Below, in pieces: positions 15,311 to 23,702 of a stretch of 64,000 nt of DNA (its first letter is position 1; the number at the start of each line of letters is the position of its first letter). Position numbers and translations under genes: made by a program. The stretch comes from Deltaproteobacteria bacterium GWA2_38_16. Lineage in GTDB: Bacteria > Bdellovibrionota > JACOXK01 > 2-02-FULL-40-11. Under the pieces are notes generated by a model that was not told the DNA's origin, did no database searches, and saw nothing but the letters and a program-made list of their open reading frames with translations. The stretch spans positions 187,342 to 251,341 of the forward strand of contig MGPE01000006.1 in assembly GCA_001797335.1 (NCBI GenBank), read 5' to 3'.

Positions 15311-16741
15311 ATGAAAAGAATAGTTTCATTTTTTATACTGATATGTCTCTTTTTTCTCTCCCATTTTGGGTTCACATTTGATTTTATCAATAACTGCCCC
15401 AGCATGAGTACAGAACAGAAACAGACAGCCAGCGAGGTGTGGAATAGCCTCGTTCAAGAAGCCAAAAGAAGAAGTATAGAAAATAAAATGGTAACTTTTC
15501 TAAATGCGTTTAATAAATACTGTGGCAATCCCGTGTTATATGGGATGGCCGTATCAAAATCCCTTCCTCTTTTAAGAGAGGGCCAAGAATCGCACATTCA
15601 ATTGATGAAAAAAGAAATTGAGCGTGTTTCCAAATATCGCGCTCCCCTCTTAGAGTGTGCAGAACTAAAAGAGGCAGCCCAAACCCTCAATCGTTCCATA
15701 AACTGTGAGGATAGTGCTCTCAAACGCCAGATGAGCCAAGGCATTCAAGCTGCCTCAAATCGAATTCAAAGCTGTACCAATGTTGATAATCGCACAGACA
15801 TTTTACAACGCCCCAGAGATCAAGATTCTACGGGATGGTGTTATGCCTATACCGTGGCTGATCTTTTAAGTTACAAAACGGGAAAACTTATTTCAGCTGC
15901 ACACGTAGCAAATACTTACAATGACAGTTTTATAAACCATACAAAACAATTTTTTAATACCTCGGAAGCAGATTTACATGGAGGCATGATAAAGAGCGCA
16001 GCGGAGAAAGCTCTACAAAAAGGGGTATGCCTAGAAGAAGACCTTCCCTCTTCGGACTATCTCTATAGTTCACTGACAAATATTAAATCTGGCATCCATG
16101 GAGTTGAAAATGCTAAAGATCTATATGACGAGTCTTTATCCCCTTCTTGGGCAGAACTTCTTTTTCATCCTATTACCAGTATTACTTCATGGGCAACCCA
16201 TGATGAAACTATTGCATCTTCTCCCCAAGAAATTTTTCAAAATTGTCCTGAAATTCAAGGAAATTGGAAAGAACTTTTTCCCAATTTAAACATGGACACA
16301 ATCTTAGAAGTTCTTGCACAATCTACCTCTATGTCTGTCGTTGATAATTTAATTGCCAGAGCTTGTTTAAAAAATTCTTTTGTTCCAGACACAAAACTTA
16401 ATATCGTTGAAAAAATATACCGAGGAGGACTTGGAGAGCCTACTCCGGATGAAATGACTCAAGATATTGACGATCAATTAAATCATAAAAACATCGTAGG
16501 AATTTATTACAAAGCCAGCTTACTCCAAGATAGATATGCTGCTCCCAAATATGGACACGCCTCAAGTGTCGTAGCAAGACGTTTTAATTTTCTATCTGGA
16601 GCCTGTGAATATTTAATTAGAAACTCCTGGGGATCTTCCTGTGCCAATTATGATAGTGAATTTTCCTGTTCCGATGGTCATGTTTGGATTCCCCAAGAAC
16701 ATCTTGTAAATATGATGTATGGAATTACCTATGTACAATAA
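15311..16741 (+). CDS. Exported papain-like (C1 family) cysteine peptidase
   Basis: This 476-aa protein starts with a signal peptide (MKRIVSFFILICLFFLSHFG). A helical prodomain-like region of about 150 residues precedes a papain-fold core: Gln171 and Cys177 in RDQDSTGWCYAY, His416 in KYGHASSV, and Asn438 in YLIRNSWGSSC, which is the full catalytic set in correct order. Additional cysteines suggest disulfides, fitting secretion. The ATG at 15311 is chosen because the track's start runs through the tRNA. It probably acts outside the cell or in the periplasm on unknown substrates. The next gene overlaps its 3' end by 11 nt. Confidence 0.85.
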   Translation: MKRIVSFFILICLFFLSHFGFTFDFINNCPSMSTEQKQTASEVWNSLVQEAKRRSIENKMVTFLNAFNKYCGNPVLYGMAVSKSLPLLREGQESHIQLMKKEIERVSKYRAPLLECAELKEAAQTLNRSINCEDSALKRQMSQGIQAASNRIQSCTNVDNRTDILQRPRDQDSTGWCYAYTVADLLSYKTGKLISAAHVANTYNDSFINHTKQFFNTSEADLHGGMIKSAAEKALQKGVCLEEDLPSSDYLYSSLTNIKSGIHGVENAKDLYDESLSPSWAELLFHPITSITSWATHDETIASSPQEIFQNCPEIQGNWKELFPNLNMDTILEVLAQSTSMSVVDNLIARACLKNSFVPDTKLNIVEKIYRGGLGEPTPDEMTQDIDDQLNHKNIVGIYYKASLLQDRYAAPKYGHASSVVARRFNFLSGACEYLIRNSWGSSCANYDSEFSCSDGHVWIPQEHLVNMMYGITYVQ

Positions 16742-17174
16742 GAACATTTTTAAAATTTTTATACTGATATATTGTCTGTGGTTTTTAACTCCCACCCTCA
16801 GTCAGGCCATAGAAACCATCTGTACTTACGGCAAAACTAAATATATTTACATAGGTAAACCTATTATTAAAAAAGAACCCTACTGCCTTACTTACCCGGA
16901 AGATCAAAAAAAAGCTTCCCTTATATCCTTAAACTGTAAAAATAAAACATGCGAAGCTCTTAAAGAACCCTCTCAAATAATATCTAAGCAAAAATTATAT
17001 TCGGAAATTGGAAGCCCAGGTTTTCATCTTTGCCGAACATTAAAAGGAAAACCTCAGCTATTAGACTACTGGCATGGTAACCAGTGGCACTCCACCAGTC
17101 GCTGCCAATTTTCAGATGATTCCTTTATTGAAATTGACTACCTTTATCACCTTTGGTCCAAATCTATCTTTTAA
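16731..17174 (+). CDS. Exported hypothetical protein coupled to the C1 peptidase
   Basis: This 147-aa product begins with MYNKNIFKIFILIYCLWFL and a likely cleavage near SQA, so it is exported. The mature part has about eight cysteines (TICTYG, PYCLTYP, LNCKNKTCEAL, HLCRTL, RCQF) and a strand-rich look with charged loops. The start codon lies inside the end of the peptidase gene in another frame, giving translational coupling. Co-expression with a secreted cysteine protease raises the idea of an inhibitor, chaperone or substrate, but no known inhibitor motif is visible. Confidence 0.7.
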   Translation: MYNKNIFKIFILIYCLWFLTPTLSQAIETICTYGKTKYIYIGKPIIKKEPYCLTYPEDQKKASLISLNCKNKTCEALKEPSQIISKQKLYSEIGSPGFHLCRTLKGKPQLLDYWHGNQWHSTSRCQFSDDSFIEIDYLYHLWSKSIF

Positions 17175-17236
17175 TATCGTTTGACAAAATCACCAAAGCC
17201 ATATTAATTAGCCTCCACCTTAAAGGAGGTATCTAA

Positions 17237-18346
17237 ATGAAAAAATTTTTAACTGCACTTTTTACATTTATTTCTCTCTCATCTTTTGCTCAACAAAATG
17301 AAGCTACCGTTACCCTACCCGAAGGATTTGTGGCTCCTGGAAGTTTTTATTGGACACGTCTTTACTGGAAAGGCACCTCTGATGCCTTTAATCATGGAAA
17401 ACTTTTTACAGTGAAAGAAGATGGAAGTAAAGAAACCCACAATGTCTGGCTCGTTGTTGGTATAAAGCCAACGGTAGACGTAGCTAAAGATTTAGGAAAA
17501 ACCGGATGGGAATTATTAAAAACGTATAGAACTGGAAATGTATTTAAAGATTATTTTAAAAATTTAGGGACTGCTTTGTGGAGACTGCCTTATAAAACTT
17601 GGACACATTTAGTGCATAAACTAACCGTGGTCAAAAACGATGCCGTTGAAAACTATAATGATATTGGTGGCTCCACCTTAGTTGAAAACTGGGGACCTCT
17701 CGGCGCAGGAGTTGCTTTTTTATGGAATAACGGAAAAACAGCGGTTCAAGGCGTTTGGACACTGGGTGTTGAATTCCCAGTTGAACTTGCTGGCAGAACC
17801 ACGTGGCGTACCTTAGAAGTGGTTCATTATACCTTGGTTCCCGTAGAACCCGCTTTAGGTACTGCCGCCCTTTGGTTTGTTTTTGAACCTATTAATGCGG
17901 TCAGGGGCATACCTCTTTCCGTTGTTGCAGGAACAACAGGCGTTTTATTAACAGGAGTTACGGCCAGCATGGAAGGCACAAAATTCTTAGTATGGGATAC
18001 TTGGCACGCTGATTCCAAAGATTCTACTCAAAAAGCCATGATCCGAGTTCCAGCTAATCCAGAGATTGAAAATCAATTGGATGTTGCTTTTTCCACATCT
18101 GAAGATAATCAACAACTCATGGAAGGGTTTGAAGCCGTGATTGGCCAATTTGAGTCTCAACATCAATGGATTGCCATGAGCCATATTGTTTCTAAACTTA
18201 CCCAAACCATGAGCGTCATGAAAGAAACCATGAGCACTCTGCCAGAATCTGAACAAGCTCAAATGGCGGCAGAATATGACAAGCTTTCTACTCTAAAAAT
18301 TGTATATTCTATTGACTTAGAGAGAAAACTTTTCGCCCAACAATAA
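17237..18346 (+). CDS. Exported hypothetical protein
   Basis: This 369-aa protein has a short signal peptide (MKKFLTALFTFISLSSFAQ). The mature centre is rich in W, G, T and V with amphipathic or semi-hydrophobic stretches (GPLGAGVAFLWNNGKTAV, PLSVVAGTTGVLLTGVTA), which could be membrane-associated hairpins. The C-terminal 100 residues are helical and Met/Glu/Ser-rich (MSHIVSKLTQTMSVMKETM). AAAGGAGG precedes the ATG at good spacing. I recognise no family. It sits alone between the peptidase pair and ppx/gppA, with only 19 nt to the latter, so read-through into it is likely. Confidence 0.7.
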   Translation: MKKFLTALFTFISLSSFAQQNEATVTLPEGFVAPGSFYWTRLYWKGTSDAFNHGKLFTVKEDGSKETHNVWLVVGIKPTVDVAKDLGKTGWELLKTYRTGNVFKDYFKNLGTALWRLPYKTWTHLVHKLTVVKNDAVENYNDIGGSTLVENWGPLGAGVAFLWNNGKTAVQGVWTLGVEFPVELAGRTTWRTLEVVHYTLVPVEPALGTAALWFVFEPINAVRGIPLSVVAGTTGVLLTGVTASMEGTKFLVWDTWHADSKDSTQKAMIRVPANPEIENQLDVAFSTSEDNQQLMEGFEAVIGQFESQHQWIAMSHIVSKLTQTMSVMKETMSTLPESEQAQMAAEYDKLSTLKIVYSIDLERKLFAQQ

Positions 18347-18365
18347 ACCTGTTATACTGCTTCCC

Positions 18366-19262
18366 GTGAAAATCGGGATTGTGGATTTAGGTACAAACTC
18401 TTTACGGTTTGATATCTATAAGCTTTATCCTCATCAAAAAGCAGTTATACTTTATCATAAAAAAGACATGCTCCGTCTAGGGGAAGGTGTCTTTACAAGA
18501 CAAAAACTCTCTCAAAAAGCTGTTCATCGTGTGATTAAAAGTTTAATGGATGTTAAGCACCTTGCCCAAAAATATGAGGTAAAAAAAATAACCTGTTATG
18601 GTACCAGTCCTTTCCGAGAAGCCAAAGATTCCAACGTGTGGCTTAAAAAAATTAAAGAAAAAACAGGTTTTAAAATTTCTGCCATTTCAGGTAAAAAAGA
18701 AGCTACCTTAATTGCACAAGGCATTCTCCACTACCATCCTACTTCTCAAAAAACCGCGCTCATTGATATTGGAGGGGGAAGTACAGAAATTTCTATCTGC
18801 CAATACAATAAAATTTTGTTTTCTAAAAGCTTAAATTTAGGTTCCATGAGGCTGCAACATGTTTATTTAAAAAAGAGCCCTCCCTCTCAAAAATCAATAG
18901 AGTATTTAAGATCCCATATTCAATATGTCCTAAAAAAAGCTTTTAAAAATTACACCGTGGATAAAGCCATTGGAAGTGCGGGAACCATAAAGGCCTTATT
19001 GAATGTGGCAAGTTCATCTCACCATAAAATCTATAGAAAAAATTTAGAGTCTTTTTTAGAATCTATTCAACCCCTTACACTTCAAAAACTTAAAAATATT
19101 CTAAAAACAGAAGGCCAACGGGGCGATATTATTGTGGCCGGAAGCATTCTTCTTCTTGAAATCCTACGGCATTTTAATCTACACTCTATATCTGTTACTA
19201 AACGAGGGCTACGAGACGGCATTTTACTAGAAAACATACAACACTATGCAACATTCTTTTAG
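18366..19262 (+). CDS. Ppx/GppA phosphatase family protein
   Basis: This 298-aa ASKHA-fold enzyme of the exopolyphosphatase / guanosine pentaphosphatase family has the phosphate-1 loop IVDLGTNSLRFDIY, the conserved TSPFREAKD, the phosphate-2 loop ALIDIGGGSTEIS, GSAGTIKAL and the C-terminal TKRGLRDGIL. Only the core domain is present; the HD-like C-terminal domain of E. coli Ppx is absent, as in the short Ppx/GppA forms. The substrate (polyphosphate or pppGpp) cannot be decided from sequence. It starts at GTG 18366 and overlaps the next gene by 17 nt. Confidence 0.9.
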   Translation: MKIGIVDLGTNSLRFDIYKLYPHQKAVILYHKKDMLRLGEGVFTRQKLSQKAVHRVIKSLMDVKHLAQKYEVKKITCYGTSPFREAKDSNVWLKKIKEKTGFKISAISGKKEATLIAQGILHYHPTSQKTALIDIGGGSTEISICQYNKILFSKSLNLGSMRLQHVYLKKSPPSQKSIEYLRSHIQYVLKKAFKNYTVDKAIGSAGTIKALLNVASSSHHKIYRKNLESFLESIQPLTLQKLKNILKTEGQRGDIIVAGSILLLEILRHFNLHSISVTKRGLRDGILLENIQHYATFF

Positions 19263-20238
19263 TATTAAAAAAAATAAATTAGCATCCACTCGAAAACGTC
19301 TGTATGAAAGCATTGAAACTTTTACCAAAAATTTACAAACGTATCCCATTACTCTACTTGATTTAAAAATTATTGATGCTTCCATAAAAGAACTTTGCTA
19401 CACCGCTAAAGTATTTGCTCCCTATCATCACAGACGAAAAGTCACCGTTTTTGGTTCCGCAAGAAGCGCCGCGTCTGACCCTTCTTCTAAACAAGCCAAG
19501 AAATTTGCCGAAGAGATGGTTCGCTTAGGATATATGATTATGACTGGCGGCGGACCGGGTATTATGCAAGCAGCTCAAGAAGGAGCAGGCTCTACCGGAA
19601 GTTTTGGACTTAATATTCAACTTCCCTTTGAACAGCAGCCTAATCGTATTATTCAAGGGGATGCTAAACTTGTAAACTATAAATACTTTTTCACCCGAAA
19701 ATTGACCATGGTAAAAGAAAGTGATGCTCTGGTTCTGTTTCCAGGGGGTTTTGGGACTCAAGATGAACTTTTTGAAACCTTAACGCTGCTTCAAACTGGA
19801 AAAACCACTCCCACCCCTGTAGTGTGTATTGATAAAAAAGGGGACACTTATTGGAAAGAATGGAAAAAATTTAATTTTGATAGTCTTCTTCGCAGAAAAC
19901 TTATTTCCAAAGATGATACCCACCTCATTCATTTTACAAGCGATGTAAATGATGCCATTGCACACATTACGTACTTTTATAAAAACTACCATTCCATTCG
20001 CTTTCATCACAATTGGCTTTTAATCCGTCTCTGGAGACTCCCACCCACAGATGATCTTAAAAAGATTAGTCGTGAGTTTAAAGACATTATTAGGAAAGGC
20101 ACGATTGAAGTGGCTACGGATGACCTCCCCTATGATCCTGATATTGAAGATTTGGCCATTAAAACCCTACGGTTTAATTTTGATCAACAAAGCTTTGGTA
20201 AGCTAAGACTGCTCATTAATACGTTCAACCGTTATTAA
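19246..20238 (+). CDS. LOG family nucleotide phosphoribohydrolase-like protein
   Basis: This 330-aa protein has a Rossmann-like LOG domain with VTVFGSARS, YMIMTGGGPGIMQAA and the signature LFPGGFGTQDE, whose Glu and Arg act in cleavage of nucleoside 5'-monophosphates. N- and C-terminal extensions of about 65 and 90 residues make it larger than minimal LOG proteins and reminiscent of PpnN. PpnN in E. coli is controlled by (p)ppGpp; the overlap with a Ppx/GppA gene is suggestive of a shared stringent-response role. The start inside the ppx frame is natural, as no later Met fits. Confidence 0.85.
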   Translation: MQHSFSIKKNKLASTRKRLYESIETFTKNLQTYPITLLDLKIIDASIKELCYTAKVFAPYHHRRKVTVFGSARSAASDPSSKQAKKFAEEMVRLGYMIMTGGGPGIMQAAQEGAGSTGSFGLNIQLPFEQQPNRIIQGDAKLVNYKYFFTRKLTMVKESDALVLFPGGFGTQDELFETLTLLQTGKTTPTPVVCIDKKGDTYWKEWKKFNFDSLLRRKLISKDDTHLIHFTSDVNDAIAHITYFYKNYHSIRFHHNWLLIRLWRLPPTDDLKKISREFKDIIRKGTIEVATDDLPYDPDIEDLAIKTLRFNFDQQSFGKLRLLINTFNRY

Positions 20239-20245
20239 AAAGGTT

Positions 20246-20322
20246 GTCATCCTGAGCGAGGCGAAGGATCTCTTCGATAAGAGCTATGAGATTGCCACGT
20301 CGCTTACGCTCCTCGCAATGAC
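20246..20322. repeat. Composite REP-like element
   Basis: GTCATCCTGAGCGAGGCGAA leads into GGATCTC, and the right end is CGCTCCTCGCAATGAC with a GATTGCCACGTCG core. It combines both variants of the dispersed family. It lies just after the LOG gene and may form its 3' hairpin. Confidence 0.85.
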
Positions 20323-20327
20323 AAAAG

Positions 20328-20409
20328 TGCCGTTTTACGGCATCTGTCTAATAAATATCCTTCTTTTATGCCTATCTTATGCTTGAAATCCCCTGGCATA
20401 CTGTTTGCT
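20328..20409 (+). promoter_or_regulatory. Sigma-54-type promoter with upstream dyad
   Basis: TGGCATACTGTTTGCT (20394-20409) has GG (20395-20396) and GC (20407-20408) separated by exactly 10 nt, the -24/-12 arrangement. Transcription should start near 20420, and the next gene begins at 20453. Upstream, TGCCGT-TTT-ACGGCA (20328-20342) is a perfect dyad that could bind an enhancer-binding protein. Confidence 0.65.
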
Positions 20410-20452
20410 TCCTCATGCACATGAGACAGTATAGAACGTAGGAGGTATGTAT

Positions 20453-21571
20453 ATGAGGACAGATAATTTGAGAGCAATGCTTGCAGGGTTAATTTTACTT
20501 TTAACTGTTATCAGTATGGTAAAGCTTGGAACTCACAACTCTTTTCTTTTAGCTCAAGAAGATGAATTTAATACCAACATTTCCGCTTACCTCGACCAAA
20601 CACGCAGCGGTTCTGCTCGTTTAGATACTTTAGACAAAATTTTGGAAGGCCTTTCTAAAGATGTAAATAAATGGCTCTTATTAAGACCTGCCATGGTAAC
20701 CATTTTAAACAATAAAGACGATGACCTTTATGTTCAGTATCAAGGTCTTTTAAAACTTCAAAAACTGCCAACGGTGGGGCCTAGTCTTATTATTAATTTA
20801 TTATATGATAATACAGATGCTTTCACAGCTTCCATAGATCGCCTGAATGTCATTATAGAAGCTTTGGCCAATAGCCAAGAAAAAACAGCGTTACCCGATA
20901 TGTATAAACTTGTAGATGACATCAATACCAAAACTCAAAATATTGATAACGGCAATGTTATATACAGCTGGAATACGGTTTTGGATAAAATTGGCCGATA
21001 TCTGGGCTCTATCAACGATCTCTCCACCATTCAAGAACTCTTAAAACGATACAATGATCTCCCCAGACATCAAACCAATATTCGAATCGTCATGGCCACC
21101 TTTTTAGATTATCAACTTCGAAATATAGAAGGCAGAAAAGATTTTACCTTAAGCCCAGAAGATATCACTCTCATCACTTCTATGATTGGAAGTGAAACCT
21201 TCTTAGATAAAACCCAAGACAAATTCTTTGTCTTAGGGACTTTGTTCATGGCACTAAACGGTGATCCAAAATTATTTGTCTTTATTATAAACTATCTTTC
21301 TTCTTATAGAGAACAAATCAGTCCCAAACGACAAGCATTTTTAACACAGATCTTAGAAAAAGCAGAAGAAGTAAAATCTCTCTACGAAGCTATCCGTATT
21401 AAACAATCTTCTGATGATGAAGGCAATGGAACCAGACTTCTTCTTTTCTTTCTCAGTATGGGGGTTAGTGAATTTACCGAACACCCAGAAGAATCTAAAA
21501 AAGAACCCTCTCCTGAAAGACTTCTCTACAATTGGTTCCGTGAGTGGTTATTTTTTACGAAGAACTCCTAA
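20453..21571 (+). CDS. Exported or anchored helical protein under sigma-54 control
   Basis: I do not recognise the family. The 372-aa product has an N-terminal hydrophobic helix (MLAGLILLLTVISMVKLG) that serves as a signal or anchor. The remainder is helical with repeated leucine-rich pairs (LEGLSKDVNKWLLL, LLKLQKLPTVGPSLIINLLY, IQELLKRYNDLPRHQTNIRI), resembling an alpha-solenoid. Start 20453 is preferred over 20447 because AGGAGG then has 7-nt spacing. A -24/-12 promoter precedes it, implying activation by an enhancer-binding protein. Its 3' end overlaps the convergent bepA-like gene by 24 nt. Confidence 0.75.
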   Translation: MRTDNLRAMLAGLILLLTVISMVKLGTHNSFLLAQEDEFNTNISAYLDQTRSGSARLDTLDKILEGLSKDVNKWLLLRPAMVTILNNKDDDLYVQYQGLLKLQKLPTVGPSLIINLLYDNTDAFTASIDRLNVIIEALANSQEKTALPDMYKLVDDINTKTQNIDNGNVIYSWNTVLDKIGRYLGSINDLSTIQELLKRYNDLPRHQTNIRIVMATFLDYQLRNIEGRKDFTLSPEDITLITSMIGSETFLDKTQDKFFVLGTLFMALNGDPKLFVFIINYLSSYREQISPKRQAFLTQILEKAEEVKSLYEAIRIKQSSDDEGNGTRLLLFFLSMGVSEFTEHPEESKKEPSPERLLYNWFREWLFFTKNS

Positions 21572-22855
21572 GCGCAGTAAATGGCGAGCAGCAACTCTGC
21601 CTACCTCTCCTTCAGGATCTGCCTGATATACATATTTATAATATTCCACCGCTGTATGGACATCTCCAGATTGTTCATAACTTTCCCCCAGAATGAGTCT
21701 AAGTTGAGGAACTCCAGGTATAATTTGATCGGCTTTTAAAAGATCTGTCTTTGCTCCAGCATAGTCTTTGGTTTGATATTTTAAGTAGCCCAGAAAAAAA
21801 GAAGGTTTAAAAAAATCAGGATACGCTTGTATGGCTTTTCGAAGATGTGTTTTTGACGTTTCAAACTCTTTTCTCATCATATACACATAACCTATATCTG
21901 CATGAAAGAGGGCTTCATTGGGTTTTCCTTTGAGTGCTTTTTGAAAATGAGTAATGGCATCGTTCCACCGACCTTCATTGGCCACCTTTATCCCTTCATC
22001 ATGCTCCTTATAAAAAGGTTCTTCTCTTTTTAATTTTTCTGAAAGCTTTTTAAATTGTTTGGTTGTTTGGATATTATCGGGACGCTTGGCCACCAAAGCA
22101 TATTCAGTACTAATTAAAGCTTTTGCATTGGCCACCCGCTCTTGAGAGGGAGGATGGGAAGCAAACATAGCATCAATAAAACTCGCTTCTCGGGTCTGTA
22201 ATTTTTGAAGCAGTTCAAACGTTTCAAGAGCTCCTTTAGGATCATAATGAGCTCGGGTCATGTAACTCATCCCAAGTTCATCAGACTGAATTTCTTGATC
22301 CCGACCATATTTGGCAAGCCCTGCCTGAAGTCCCACAGAACCCAGAGCCAGCATCGCTTGTCTATTTTCAACATTCTTAGTTTCTAAAGCAATAGCGCCT
22401 AAATTAAAAAGACCTCCCCAAATCATCTGCCTAGACATGGCCCGAACGGCGTGGCGCGCTGTCACATGGCCAATTTCATGTCCCAAAACCGCCGCCAGTT
22501 GTGACTCATGATTCATTTGGGTTAAAAGCCCCCGCGTAATACAAATTTTTCCACCTGGAAGTGCAAAGGCATTTACCTGGGAAGTATTCACAATTTTAAA
22601 TTCATAATTTAAATTGGGTCTATGCCCCAGGTGAGCTAATTTTTGCCCTACGTCATTAATATACTTTTGTGCTCCTTGATCTGGGTAAATACCATCAAAG
22701 GATTGAATGGTGGGACCATAGTATTGTTTTCCCATACTGATTTCTTGCTCTTCTGAGATAAAAGCCAGTTCGGCCTCCCCCGTCACGGGATTTGTCGCAC
22801 ACTGAGCCATACAGAGACATGAAAGTAGCAATCCAATAATATAAAATTTATTCAT
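21548..22855 (-). CDS. bepA: M48 metallopeptidase lipoprotein with TPR repeats (BepA/YfgC-like)
   Basis: This 435-aa lipoprotein (lipobox MAQC) has an M48 zinc peptidase domain with AAVLGHEIGHVTARHAV, where HEIGH binds zinc, and downstream QSDELGMSYM supplying the third ligand. The C-terminal third is TPR-like (FEKAL-type units: ITHFQKALKGKPNEAL, TSKTHLRKAIQAYPDF, VEYYKYVYQADPEG). BepA in E. coli chaperones LptD and degrades misfolded outer-membrane proteins. No Shine-Dalgarno precedes the ATG: a perfect hairpin with a T-tract ends directly against it, so expression may be by read-through, attenuation or a leaderless message. The 3' end overlaps the convergent gene. Confidence 0.9.
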   Translation of the reverse strand: MNKFYIIGLLLSCLCMAQCATNPVTGEAELAFISEEQEISMGKQYYGPTIQSFDGIYPDQGAQKYINDVGQKLAHLGHRPNLNYEFKIVNTSQVNAFALPGGKICITRGLLTQMNHESQLAAVLGHEIGHVTARHAVRAMSRQMIWGGLFNLGAIALETKNVENRQAMLALGSVGLQAGLAKYGRDQEIQSDELGMSYMTRAHYDPKGALETFELLQKLQTREASFIDAMFASHPPSQERVANAKALISTEYALVAKRPDNIQTTKQFKKLSEKLKREEPFYKEHDEGIKVANEGRWNDAITHFQKALKGKPNEALFHADIGYVYMMRKEFETSKTHLRKAIQAYPDFFKPSFFLGYLKYQTKDYAGAKTDLLKADQIIPGVPQLRLILGESYEQSGDVHTAVEYYKYVYQADPEGEVGRVAARHLLRLGVLRKK

Positions 22856-22888
22856 AAAAAAAAGCCCCTCTCAAGAGAGGGGCTTTTT
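22856..22888 (-). terminator. Strong terminator abutting the bepA start codon
   Basis: On the minus strand, GCCCCTCTC and GAGAGGGGC form a 9-bp stem around a 2-nt loop, followed by T8 that ends at the base before the bepA ATG. It should terminate the micro-gene transcript. The A/T flanks are symmetric, so it may also work rightward. Confidence 0.85.
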
Positions 22889-22906
22889 AGTAACTATCGT
22901 AAAAAC

Positions 22907-22966
22907 CTATTTCTTTTTCTTTTTATGATGTTTTTTGGCTTTTTTCTTTTTATGTTTTTTCTTCAT
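22907..22966 (-). CDS. Lys/His-only micro-protein (19 aa)
   Basis: This is too short for the ORF track. ATG at 22966 is preceded by AGGAGG with 7-nt spacing, which is an optimal Shine-Dalgarno. The product is MKKKHKKKKAKKHHKKKKK: apart from Met and one Ala it is only lysine and histidine. A strong terminator follows 18 nt after the TAG. Ribosome site, compact frame and own terminator argue for a real gene rather than random A-rich sequence. A highly basic 19-mer could bind RNA, DNA, ribosomes or membranes; His suggests metal binding. I know no characterised homologue. Its relation to bepA, which begins right after the terminator, is unexplained. Confidence 0.6.
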   Translation of the reverse strand: MKKKHKKKKAKKHHKKKKK

Positions 22967-23138
22967 TGTCTTTCCTCCTGTTGTAAGTGCTACGTTAAAA
23001 TCAATTAAATACATTTAAAGTGTAGCATGGAATTTTTCAAAAAAAAAGAAAAAAAATAAAATTTTGATATTTTTTTTGAAAATTTTTTAAAAAAATCCCT
23101 TTTTATTTCCATTTTTTGTGGGTAGGATCCTTTTTGTT

Positions 23139-23702
23139 ATGGAAAAAAGTTCTTCACCAAAATTTAAACCCAATAAAAAAGGCCTTGTCATTATTTATAC
23201 CGGAAATGGAAAAGGGAAAACAACGGCTGCGTTGGGCATGGCCGTTCGCGCGGTTGGTTACCAGTGGAAAGTGCTCATTTTACAATTCATTAAAGGGAGT
23301 TGGACTTATGGGGAAGAAAAAGGAGTAAAGCTTCTTTCTCCGTCGGTAGAAATGAAAAAACTTGGAAAAGGATTTTATAAAATCTTAGATGACAAACTTC
23401 CTGAGGCAGAACACCGAAAAGCCGTAGAAGAAGCCTTAAAGCTCTCCCAAGAAGCCATCGCCTCTCAAAAATATAATCTCATTATCCTAGATGAAATTAA
23501 TGTGGCTGTCAGTTGTGGGCTTTTAAAGGTAGAAGACGTGGTTCAATTAATTCAAAAAAAACCTGCTGAGCTTCACTTGGTGTTAACGGGACGCGATGCC
23601 AAACCCCAAATCATAAAACTTTCCGACCTTTGTACAGAAATGAAAGAAGTTAAACATCCTTTCCAACAAGGCTTTCTAGCGCAAAAAGGAATAGACTACT
23701 AA
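23139..23702 (+). CDS. cobO: Cob(I)yrinic acid a,c-diamide adenosyltransferase
   Basis: CobO/BtuR/CobA-type ATP:corrinoid adenosyltransferase attaches the adenosyl group to cobalt in corrinoids for B12 coenzyme synthesis or salvage. The P-loop is IYTGNGKGKTTAALGMAVRA, followed by VLILQFIKGSWTYGE, IILDEINVAVSCGLL and LVLTGRDA, all typical. The 187-aa length from ATG 23139 fits; the track start at 23118 adds a few residues without better ribosome evidence. No other cobalamin genes or B12 riboswitch are seen nearby, so a salvage role is plausible. Its 3' end overlaps the convergent gene by 4 nt. Confidence 0.93.
   Translation: MEKSSSPKFKPNKKGLVIIYTGNGKGKTTAALGMAVRAVGYQWKVLILQFIKGSWTYGEEKGVKLLSPSVEMKKLGKGFYKILDDKLPEAEHRKAVEEALKLSQEAIASQKYNLIILDEINVAVSCGLLKVEDVVQLIQKKPAELHLVLTGRDAKPQIIKLSDLCTEMKEVKHPFQQGFLAQKGIDY

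Noticed and set aside
20290-20310. Minus-strand TGGCAATCTCATAGC as a sigma-54 promoter
   Set aside because: It is part of the REP-like repeat core and has a weak -12 half; the spacing match is coincidental.
23037-23115. A/T homopolymer stretch before cobO as a gene or origin element
   Set aside because: Only A- and T-runs with no DnaA-box-like repeats or frame; probably curved promoter DNA.
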